From NCBI GenBank assembly GCA_049487715.1, contig CP150562.1, positions 248,001 to 312,000 of the forward strand: DNA of 64,000 nucleotides, read 5' to 3'. The position numbers were made by a program, and so were the translations under genes. The notes beneath the pieces were generated by a model, which had not been told where the DNA came from, searched no databases, and saw only the letters and a list, made by a program, of their open reading frames with translations. Source of the stretch: Pycnococcus provasolii (lineage: Eukaryota; Chlorophyta; Pseudoscourfieldiophyceae; Pseudoscourfieldiales). Positions 51,272 to 59,424 of the stretch are shown here, piece by piece; position 1 is the first letter of the stretch; the number at the start of each line of letters is the position of its first letter.

Positions 51272-52298
51272 GGTGGAGCGAGCTTTCTTTGATGATAGGG
51301 GTAAGTTAGTCTAGAAAGGCTTGGAAGAATGACACCGGATGACAAGGCAACAGAACTATAGAACAGAACAGAACAACCCTCCTCAGTCCAGACAGTCCGA
51401 CCTACTGTAACCCTAACCCTAACACACCATAACTCCTTTTCCTACTTCCTGCCCCTACCACCCTACCACCCTAACCCTAACCCTAACCGCCTCGGTCATC
51501 GGTGCCCCTCCTTGTCTCCTCCCCTTGTCTCCCTCGTTGGCTAAGGTTAGTAGGAGAGGGGATAAGAAAGCAACAGAAAGCTTTCAGACCAGCGCCGTTC
51601 CAAGCCTCCAAGGACCTCCTCCCATAGGTAAAGTAAAGTTTACCAAGGTCAACACAGGAGAGCAACACAGGAGATGCAAGGTAAATCACAGTAGGAAGGC
51701 TACTACGTACAGTACAAGGCCGGATCCCAAAGGAATACCGTACCTATGGTGGACCTGTGGATACCTCTCCAGGCACTCCCCCTACTTCCTATGAGTAGCT
51801 AGAGGGCGTGTGGATGGATGCGCATATCTGCGGCTCATAATGCACGGTCGAGCTCGGTGAAGGCGGAGTGCGCGCGCCTTCCAGCCCTTCCCTGGTTGCC
51901 TGGTACGTACCTGGGGGGTTCCTGGTCTGGTGGTGGCTTGGTTGCCTGGAGGCGCTTTGCTTTTGTTGATTGAGATTGAGATTGCGCTTTCGCCTCCATC
52001 CCATCCGGCATCCGGCCGGCCACTTATAAAGTCGTATCCGTATCCATCCTTTTATTATTATTACAAGACTTCCTTTGTGCCTTAAGTGGGTGCCTTACAT
52101 AAGTGTCGGTTAAGTTCACTTCGTCTCAAGCTCGTCTTATTTTTAAGACTTCGCTTACCTTTAAGAAGGGTGGACCCAGTACTGATTTATCTCCGTATCG
52201 TGTGGTATTTATACGTATTCGTATTTATTTCGCTTCCCTGGCTGCCTGGGTAGGATTCTGCTTGATATATCAAAACGTTTGATATCCGAATAGATAAT
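51272..52298. other. Intergenic region, no gene
   Basis: It contains the SOD upstream region with telomere-like tracts, then about 800 bases of AT-richer DNA before the next start. Short frames here show no family likeness. Confidence 0.5.
51408..51488. repeat. Two telomere-like CCCTAA tracts
   Basis: CCCTAA words at 51408-51422 and 51469-51488 are separated by C/T-rich sequence. They lie 137-217 bases upstream of the superoxide dismutase start. Confidence 0.85.
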
Positions 52299-53336
52299 AT
52301 GGGACGTGGCGGCGACTCGTCCCATCAGGGAAGAAGTAATAGTGGAGGTTTGGGCGGGTTCCTGCGCGGCATTCCGACGTGGCAAATCGTTACCGTCATC
52401 GGCGTCACGCTCACGCTCGGGGGAATCGGATACGCCGTGCGAAGTCGCGAGGACAACGCGGGCGTCATTCAAATGGTCCAAAAGTACGACCAGGAGTTCT
52501 GGAGCGAGAAGATCGAAGAGTGCAAGGGCGAAATTGCCGCGGCGATGAAAAAGGCGGCGGACATGGAGAAGAGCGCCGCAGAGCAGGTGGCGAAGGCGGA
52601 GGAAATTATGGCCACCGAGGATTCGCGCAAGGCGGCGCACGAAAAGGAGCTCAACAACCACCGAGGCAACTTCGACGCGCAGATGGCCAAACTCGACGCG
52701 CAGCATAAGAAGGAGTTCGACGCACAGAAGGATAAGTACGAGAGGCTCATCCAGGAGCGCGCGGGAGAGGTGGAGGAGCTCAAGAGCAAGCTCGACGAGG
52801 CTCACAGGCAGCTGTCGCTGCAGAGCAAGACGCTCGTCAGCACGGTGGCAGACACCATCAGCGCGGAGCTGCAGACGATACAGAAGAAGAGTGACTCGAA
52901 GCTTCAGATGGAGGCGGACAAGTGCGAGGCGCTGCAGGCACGACTACTGCAGGTGGAGCCAAAGATGGAGAAGGCAGCCTCGGAAATGGCCAACTGTACG
53001 AAGGAATTCACACTGCTGCAGGAGGCTTACGACACGCAGAGCCGCGAATGCAAGGCGCTGCGCGACAGCTTCCACGCAAACGCGAAGATCCTAAACCAAA
53101 CGCTTACGGAGGCTGAGGATCTCGCGCACAACGTGAACTTCGCTCCGCCGCCGCCGCCTGCTGAGAAGCCGGATCTCGAGGCACTGTCCAAGGACCTTCC
53201 CGAGGGCTGGCAAGCGCTCTGGGACGCGAAGCGCGGCAAGGTGTACTACGGCAACTTCGCCACGAAGCAGACGCAGTGGGACAAGCCCACGCGGAGGCGC
53301 GCACTGAGGCGACTCGCCGCGCACGAAGCAAATTAG
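52299..53336 (+). CDS. Membrane-anchored coiled-coil protein with C-terminal WW domain
   Basis: A 345-residue protein. After a Gly/Ser-rich N-terminus a single hydrophobic helix (IPTWQIVTVIGVTLTLGGIGYAV, ~25-47) anchors it, then a continuous coiled coil runs from ~60 to ~275. A Pro run (APPPPPAEKP) precedes a WW domain near 298-332: LPEGWQALWDAKRGKVYYGNFATKQTQWDKP. The two Trp and the Pro are in place. I recognise no named family. The layout suggests an organelle- or ER-surface tether that binds a Pro-rich partner. Confidence 0.82.
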   Translation: MGRGGDSSHQGRSNSGGLGGFLRGIPTWQIVTVIGVTLTLGGIGYAVRSREDNAGVIQMVQKYDQEFWSEKIEECKGEIAAAMKKAADMEKSAAEQVAKAEEIMATEDSRKAAHEKELNNHRGNFDAQMAKLDAQHKKEFDAQKDKYERLIQERAGEVEELKSKLDEAHRQLSLQSKTLVSTVADTISAELQTIQKKSDSKLQMEADKCEALQARLLQVEPKMEKAASEMANCTKEFTLLQEAYDTQSRECKALRDSFHANAKILNQTLTEAEDLAHNVNFAPPPPPAEKPDLEALSKDLPEGWQALWDAKRGKVYYGNFATKQTQWDKPTRRRALRRLAAHEAN

Positions 53337-53429
53337 TTGTGTGGGGGGATTTTTGTTACCACCCAATTCTCAGAAAGAAAAAGTCAAGTGATTATTATAG
53401 CTGTGATTTACAAATGGAACAGAGATGTT

Positions 53430-54767
53430 CTACTCCGCGATGTTCTCCTCGTCCACGTCATCGTCGTCGTCCTGCTCCTGCCGCTTCTCCTCTGGAAGAG
53501 CGGCGAGCATGTGATGCTGGCTGAGCGGAATGAGGCGCTTCGTGGCAATGGCAATATCGGAGCGTGCTGACGCCATGGCAGTGTTGAGGCGATCGAATGC
53601 GCCATGACCTGAGCGAACCATGGGCACCTGCGCTTCGAGCTTGGCGAGACGCGCCTCTGCCTCAGCCACCTTTCTCCAAGCCTCAGCCATGCGCGCGACG
53701 TGCTTCTCATTCGGCGTCATCGTCGTCGCTGGTGTCGTCGCTGGCGTAGGCGGAGGCGTAGGCGTAGGCGTAGGCGGCGATGTCGGCGGAGGTGACGGTG
53801 CGCTCATCCTCGTCGTCCGCTTCGCAGGCATTGACTTTTTCGTTGCTGTCAGCTTGGCGCGGTACTCCGGATCTTCCCACTTTTTGCGGATAGCCTCAGC
53901 AATCTTCTGGCGATGCTCATCTGAGTGCCGCAGCGTCGTCGACGCTTTTTCACTTTTCGACGACCTGCCATTTGCTACAGTGACTTGTACCTGCCTCGTC
54001 GCCTTGGACGTGGTGGTTGTCGTCTTCACCACCACCTTTGGCTTTGTCTTCGGCTTCGGCTTCGGCTTTGGCTTATCCTTCTTCACTGTAAGTCCCTGTT
54101 CACGCCGCCTTCTCTCCCACGAAGCCTTTACGCCCTCGGCGATGCGTTTTCTCGTCTCCTCGTCCGGTCTGTACGGGTTCTGACCTCGTCTCACCTTTTC
54201 TCTCTTCACCTTCTCACGCACCTCCGGCCTGTTCATCGCGGCGATGGTCCTTGCTCGTATTTTGGCGATAGTTTCCGGCGAGTGTTTCCTTCCCTTGTTC
54301 CACGGTCTCTTCCCTCTGTTCGACTCGCTAATTTTTTTCCGCCTTTCCCTCTCTGCTTCATCTTGGGTGGAGTCGTCATCGACGTCCAGCTGCTGCTGCT
54401 GCTGCTGCTGCTGTCCCTCAGCAGGATTCTCAGCGTCAGCGTCAGCGTCTTCGCCTCCCCACTCCCCGGAGGAGGGCGAAGAAGACGCCGAGGAAGACGA
54501 CGCGCGAAGACGACGAAGAGATAACGAACAACCTGGTGCGTGTAGAAGGGGAGACGCACCAACGAGTCGTTGGGGAGAGCAACCCACACTGACCACCACC
54601 CCCAACAAAGAACCATTAACGTCTCCATGACCATGACCATGAAACCCCCTCAGGGGGAAAGAAAGACGACGCCGAGAAAGAGGAGCGTACGAACGAGCAC
54701 GAGCGTGAGCATGAGCATGAGCACGAGCACGCATAGGAGCACGCATACCACCACCGTATGCGAGCAT
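53430..54767 (-). CDS. NUMOD3-motif protein, probably plastid-targeted
   Basis: A 445-residue protein. The N-terminal ~100 residues are Ala/Arg/Ser/His-rich with few acids, like a transit peptide. Then come NUMOD3 DNA-binding motifs: SNRGKRPWNKGRKHSPETIAKIRARTIAAM, RPDEETRKRIAEGVKASWERRRRE and HSDEHRQKIAEAIRKKWEDPEY. They are separated by a basic KPKPKPKP linker, and the C-terminal part holds an acidic and Gln-rich segment. In homing endonucleases NUMOD3 accompanies a nuclease domain. Here there is none, as in a group of plant nuclear-encoded NUMOD3 proteins thought to act in plastids. A telomere-like tract lies 99-117 bases upstream. Confidence 0.75.
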   Translation of the reverse strand: MLAYGGGMRAPMRARAHAHAHARARSYAPLSRRRLSFPLRGFHGHGHGDVNGSLLGVVVSVGCSPQRLVGASPLLHAPGCSLSLRRLRASSSSASSSPSSGEWGGEDADADAENPAEGQQQQQQQQLDVDDDSTQDEAERERRKKISESNRGKRPWNKGRKHSPETIAKIRARTIAAMNRPEVREKVKREKVRRGQNPYRPDEETRKRIAEGVKASWERRRREQGLTVKKDKPKPKPKPKTKPKVVVKTTTTTSKATRQVQVTVANGRSSKSEKASTTLRHSDEHRQKIAEAIRKKWEDPEYRAKLTATKKSMPAKRTTRMSAPSPPPTSPPTPTPTPPPTPATTPATTMTPNEKHVARMAEAWRKVAEAEARLAKLEAQVPMVRSGHGAFDRLNTAMASARSDIAIATKRLIPLSQHHMLAALPEEKRQEQDDDDDVDEENIAE

Positions 54768-54865
54768 CGATTCGATTCTATGGCGGCGCGCAGATGCGGA
54801 TGAAGAGCCCTGGAGGAGGGAAGTGGGCGTACCCTTTGGAAGTTTGGGGAGGGAACGAATTTCGT

Positions 54866-54884
54866 CGGGTTAGGGTTAGGGTTT
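54866..54884. repeat. Interstitial telomere-like TTAGGG tract
   Basis: Two TTAGGG units, with further degenerate GGGTTTAG/TTAGGG words up to about 55000. They lie 99-117 bases upstream of the NUMOD3 gene. Confidence 0.8.
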
Positions 54885-55789
54885 GGGTGAGCGATTATTA
54901 GGGTTTAGCAAAAATAGGGTTAGGAATCCCTTTAGGGTTCTTGGGCTTTCGTTTTGGGCATTTGGTCTGTTGGGTTTTAAAATAACTAAGGTTAGGGTTG
55001 TCCGTTGGTAACTCACTAACTCGGTCAACACCACATCATACCACGGTTAGCAACATTTTGAGCCAAAATGCTAGGGTAATAAAGACAACACGCATAATAA
55101 AAACTTTTTAGTCGAAGGAGCCGCGCAGAAATCATTACCCGTACAGTAATCCTCCTTGTTCCCTGGTTCACGAACGAGTGCAGCAATAAACTACTGTAAT
55201 AATGAAGCTGGGATGAAAGCCTCACTCGTTGCCGTACTTCCTAGTAGGCGTAGGGTTATGTTGAACAACGTGGTGATGAACAACGTGAAAACACACCTTG
55301 AAGCACACACGGCACAAGTACGCAAAGAATATCGTAAGAACTATGTTTTAGTTCGTTTTTGATCATGGCAGAGCGCAGACCTGCTGCGCAGTGCGCAGCC
55401 CATCATCAGAGAACCTCCTGGAGAACCTCCTCGGCTCCTCTTGAGTCTTGACTAAACCTTTAATCTCTCCGACCAGTCTCCTGCCTCGCAGCGGTCAGCA
55501 CGCAGCAGCCAGCAGAGAGGAGAAGGGAGGAGAAGTGAGGAGAAGTGAGGCTCTCATCTCAGCAAACGAACGCGTACAGTGCCAGTGCTCCACTGCTACA
55601 GTCAAGTAGTGTGCTTGCTGCACCGTGTTACCTACCGTGTTACAGTACGCGGGGAGTTCAGCACTTCAATACAGCACAGCACCGTGTGTTCGCACTTCGC
55701 AGCAGACGCGCAGCAGACTTTTCGCAGCCCAGTGAGTGCACTGGCGAGTTGCACTCCCTCCCAGCGAGCGTCGCAGCAGGCCGGCCGCG

Positions 55790-55845
55790 CAACGCAACGC
55801 AACGCAACGCAACGCAACTTGGCCGTGTGTGTGTGTGTGTGTGTT
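55790..55845. repeat. (CAACG)n and (GT)n microsatellites
   Basis: Five to six CAACG units (55791-55817) are followed by about ten GT dinucleotides (55825-55845) in the leader region of the kinase gene. Confidence 0.9.
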
Positions 55846-56103
55846 GTGCGTGTGCGTCGTACGTCGTACGTCTTCTTAAGGTACGACGCCTGTGGCTTAA
55901 CTTACTGTACAAGTGAGTCGCGTTTGTCGCGTCGCAACAACTGCGCGCGTTGACCGCACAGACAGACAAAACCGCTCCTTCCGTGAAGGCGTGTGCGTGT
56001 TTGACCAGGAGAGCCAAAAAGGTTGACTGACGGACGGACGGACATTCACCAGCTGCAACAAATAAGCAAACAAACGAAAACCACCTCCTCCTCTCGCCCA
56101 TCC

Positions 56104-58086
56104 ATGAACAAGTACGAAGTGCTTGGCGTCGTGGGAGAGGGCGCGTACGGCGTCGTGCTGCGATGCCGAAACCGAGAGAGTGGCGCGACTGTCGCCGTGA
56201 AGAAGTTCAAGGAAACGGACGACGACGAGATCGTCCGCAAGACCATCTTGAGAGAGGTCAAGATGCTCAGGGCGCTGAGACATCCTAACATTGTCAGCCT
56301 GCGAGAAGCGTTTCGGCGGAAGGGCAAGCTATACCTTGTGTTTGAGTACATGGAGAAGAACTTGCTCGAGATCCTCGAAGAAAGCCCGCAGGGAATACCG
56401 TTCAACGTCGCGAGGAGCTACATCTGGCAGCTCGTGCTGGCTGTGGAGTTCTGCCACGCGTCCGACATCGTGCACCGAGACATCAAGCCGGAAAACCTCC
56501 TGATCAACCCGCCGGCACCTGGCCAAAACGGAACGAACGCGGGACAGCTCAAGCTGTGCGACTTTGGATTCGCACGCGCGATGCCCAAGTCTGGTATGAA
56601 GGAGGAAATGACGGACTACGTCGCGACGCGCTGGTACCGCGCCCCGGAGCTGCTTCTCGGCGCGACGGACTACGACAAGACGGTGGACCAGTGGGCCATC
56701 GCGTGCATCCTCGCGGAGATGCTCACCGGCCAGCCGCTCTTCCCCGGCGAGAGCGACATCGACCAGCTGTACATAATCCAAAAGGCGCTCGGGCCGCTGA
56801 CGCCCACGCAGAGCGACATCTTCTTCCGCAACCCGCGTTTCGCCGGACTCAAGTTCCCGGACATGAGCAATCCGGAGGGCTTGCCAGCGCGCTTCCGCCG
56901 AGACCGCAACCTCTCCTCGTCCGTGGCGTTCATGGAGAGCCTGCTGAAGATCGAGCCGCTGCGGCGCACGCACGGCAAGGCGTGCACGTGCCACACATAC
57001 TTCGAGGGGATGGAGGGCTGGGGTTCCGCGCTGCCGTTGGGAACCACGGCGACGGCCTTACCCACAGCAGCGGCGCCCGCACCGGCAGCGGCACCCGCGC
57101 CGACGCCCACGCCGACGCGCAGCTCGGCGCTCGAGATGACGACGCCATCAACTGCTGGCTACTCAACCTCGATGACGACGCCTGGCACGGAAGGACCGCC
57201 TCCCACACCACCTCCCGTCGCTCCGCCTTCTCGCGGTGGAACAACAGGCGCACCACACGCTCGCGCAAGAGGTGCCGCACGGCGTGATGGCAACAATCTT
57301 CCGCCGAAACCGCAGCAAGGCGAGGCGGCGTATGCCGCCGCAGCCGCAGCCAAGGCTAACGATCCCACACGGAGGCGCAAGCGTGATGCAAGTCCGACAA
57401 GCGATCAGATCACCGCGCACCACTCGCTGCGAGGAGGCGGGCGCCGCAGCATCGAGGACCTCGAAAATGCCGCGCGGCAGGCGGAGATGGCGGCAGGCGT
57501 CACGTCAGGCAGCCACATGACCGGCTTCCCGGCACATGCTGCGAAACATGGACCGGCTGGCGTTCCATTCCGCAAGACGCCCAAGGTGCAGACTCCCATG
57601 GCTGCGAGCATTCGCGTCGGATCTAGCCACGGCATGCGAAACGACGCAGGTGGGCAGATTGGGTTCGATCCGGAGGATGGTGGCAGCGCATTTGCAGGAC
57701 CTGCAGGTTTCCCCACGCGCGGACCGACGCGTGCGCTGGGCGTGACTGGCGGGCAGGTTATGAACGGCGCACGAAAGCCAAGCGCGTCCAACTATCCATC
57801 CGAACCACCGAAAAGTCGCGAGGGAACGCCGCAGTACGGCAGGAGGTCGGGTGTTACCGCCTCGCAGCAGCCGACGTTGCCATCGTACCTGCCGCAGCAC
57901 GGCCAGATCCCATCCGGACCAGCGCCGATGTGGCCGCACGCTCCGCCGCGAGAATCTGATAAGACAGGTTTCAACAAAAGCGCCTTTTACGTTCCGCCGG
58001 TTCCATCGTTCGAGGAGCGCGCACATAGCACCACCACCAACATCCGACACGGTCGACGAGCGCACTTCGAAGGCGGCGGTTATTAG
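56104..58086 (+). CDS. CDKL-family protein kinase (CDKL5/LF5-like)
   Basis: I chose the ATG at 56104 (MNKYEVLG), giving 660 residues; the longer frame adds 27 residues without kinase likeness. The kinase domain (~4-300) is complete: GEGAYGVV, AVKKFK, HRDIKPENLL, CDFGFAR, and an activation loop with T-D-Y (MTDYVATRWYRAPELL). The C-terminal 350 residues are disordered and Pro/Gly/Arg-rich. CDKL kinases are related to CDKs but carry a MAPK-like TxY. In Chlamydomonas the CDKL5 homologue LF5 limits flagellar length, so a flagellar role is likely here. The linkers contain Ala/Pro/Thr runs. A TGTAA motif lies 41 bases after the stop. Confidence 0.92.
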   Translation: MNKYEVLGVVGEGAYGVVLRCRNRESGATVAVKKFKETDDDEIVRKTILREVKMLRALRHPNIVSLREAFRRKGKLYLVFEYMEKNLLEILEESPQGIPFNVARSYIWQLVLAVEFCHASDIVHRDIKPENLLINPPAPGQNGTNAGQLKLCDFGFARAMPKSGMKEEMTDYVATRWYRAPELLLGATDYDKTVDQWAIACILAEMLTGQPLFPGESDIDQLYIIQKALGPLTPTQSDIFFRNPRFAGLKFPDMSNPEGLPARFRRDRNLSSSVAFMESLLKIEPLRRTHGKACTCHTYFEGMEGWGSALPLGTTATALPTAAAPAPAAAPAPTPTPTRSSALEMTTPSTAGYSTSMTTPGTEGPPPTPPPVAPPSRGGTTGAPHARARGAARRDGNNLPPKPQQGEAAYAAAAAAKANDPTRRRKRDASPTSDQITAHHSLRGGGRRSIEDLENAARQAEMAAGVTSGSHMTGFPAHAAKHGPAGVPFRKTPKVQTPMAASIRVGSSHGMRNDAGGQIGFDPEDGGSAFAGPAGFPTRGPTRALGVTGGQVMNGARKPSASNYPSEPPKSREGTPQYGRRSGVTASQQPTLPSYLPQHGQIPSGPAPMWPHAPPRESDKTGFNKSAFYVPPVPSFEERAHSTTTNIRHGRRAHFEGGGY

Positions 58087-58197
58087 GCATCTACCTCTTT
58101 TGAATTTTCTTTTTCCTTTAATTTGCTGTAAAGAAAACGTTCCATGTGTGTCTGATAACAATAAAATACAAAACATGGCCCGTCAAGAACGAATGAA

Positions 58198-59088
58198 TTA
58201 CAATAGTTTATGATTTTCATCGCCACGCGCACGTCGCGCCGCATTCGCCGCTCCATCCGCCAGGCTTGCGAAGACGACGCCAACCGCCGCACCGGCGACG
58301 GTATCGGAGAGCCAGTGCGCCTCTCCGATGATCCGTCCAGTCGCCGTCACGACGGTCGGCGTCGCCCAAAGCGCGACGCACAGGGGCGTCAGTCCGCCAC
58401 CCTCACGGCGCAACGCAGCGCGCAGTTCCGGAAACGCCGCCGGGAGGATGCTCAGAAATAGCACGCCCCACCCAAAGCACGCGGCGGTCGTATGTCCGCT
58501 CGGGAACGCGTAGCTTGCCAGCACAGCCTCAGGTCTTGGTCGCATAAAGGCGTCTTTCAGGAACGACACGACGTTTGCGTTGACCATGAGTGCGACGAAC
58601 GCGAAAAACGAAGCCTCCCAGACCCCTCGCCGCGATCCTGGGCGCAGTGTGCCGAGAGCGAGGGCGGCTGCCCATGCGTAGAGCGCCGCGTCGATGGGCG
58701 TGTCGGAGACTGTCGTGCGTGCGAATATGATGTCCGGGGTTGGAAGGCTTGCTGCGAGAGCGAATAGCGCTTGATCGTAAGGCAGGAGCAGGTGCCAGTT
58801 TCGGTCCACTCCTTCGACGTCCGCCGCGACGATGCCGAACGCAAGCAGTGCTGTTAAGCTTCTCTGCGTCGACATGGGCGGCGCACCACCACCACTAACA
58901 CTCTGCGTTGATGTGGACGGCGATGAAGGTGCCGACAAAGACGCATCAAGTCGTTTTTCTTTGGCACCCCCATTAGCATCGCCTGGAGGGATCGACGCGG
59001 ATGTCTTGATTGTGCGACACGTAAGCGGACGATGAGCACCGAGAGCACGAGCACGCATACTTTTCGTAAGCACCTGACACACGGGCAT
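58198..59088 (-). CDS. PAP2-type membrane phosphatase, organelle-targeted
   Basis: A 296-residue protein starting with a basic, Ser/Thr-rich presequence. Six hydrophobic helices follow, with the three PAP2 motifs in order: KDAFMRPRP, PSGHT, and GRIIGEAHWLSD (phosphatase-type SRxxxxxHxxxD in the form GRxxxxxHxxxD). It probably dephosphorylates a lipid phosphate or an isoprenoid pyrophosphate. The plastid inner envelope is a possible site because similar enzymes act there in plants; this is inference. Confidence 0.9.
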   Translation of the reverse strand: MPVCQVLTKSMRARALGAHRPLTCRTIKTSASIPPGDANGGAKEKRLDASLSAPSSPSTSTQSVSGGGAPPMSTQRSLTALLAFGIVAADVEGVDRNWHLLLPYDQALFALAASLPTPDIIFARTTVSDTPIDAALYAWAAALALGTLRPGSRRGVWEASFFAFVALMVNANVVSFLKDAFMRPRPEAVLASYAFPSGHTTAACFGWGVLFLSILPAAFPELRAALRREGGGLTPLCVALWATPTVVTATGRIIGEAHWLSDTVAGAAVGVVFASLADGAANAARRARGDENHKLL

Positions 59089-59424
59089 TATTATTCTTCG
59101 AGGTATTATATCACGGGCGGAGGCGATCTGGACAAATTCACTTTAGAAACGTGGGGTGGAGAATCAACCCCCAAATCAATCCATCAAAGATTCCCAGGAT
59201 AAAATCAAAAAAGAAGTTCATTTTTGACATTTTGACATGTCTTTCTCGACCTAAATCTACGTTCACGGACATGGTCAGTCAGGATCATCGACTGTGTACA
59301 TACAGCCTAGTACTATTCAACAGCACATTTTATAATACACACTTTGTCACTTTGTAATTTTACAGTACACAATAACAACCTCGCTCGGCCTGCCAGCTAT
59401 AGCTACGAGTACCTATAAATAGTA
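59089..59424. other. Intergenic, no supported feature
   Basis: An AT-rich spacer between the PAP2 promoter and the LRR gene 3' end; no repeat or gene seen. Confidence 0.5.

Larger units (their letters stand above)
54768..56103. other. Intergenic region with telomere-like and simple repeats
   Basis: It holds the NUMOD3 upstream region, an AT-rich middle, and the CDKL leader, which contains CAACG and GT repeats. Frames at 55545-55953 are open only because the region is simple sequence; no gene seen. Confidence 0.45.

Noticed and set aside
4201-54884. True chromosome end
   Set aside because: The telomere-like tracts are short, internal, in both orientations, and flanked by single-copy genes.
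55545-55953. Two ~124-codon frames upstream of the CDKL kinase
   Set aside because: Open because of simple repeats; composition and frame overlap do not look coding.
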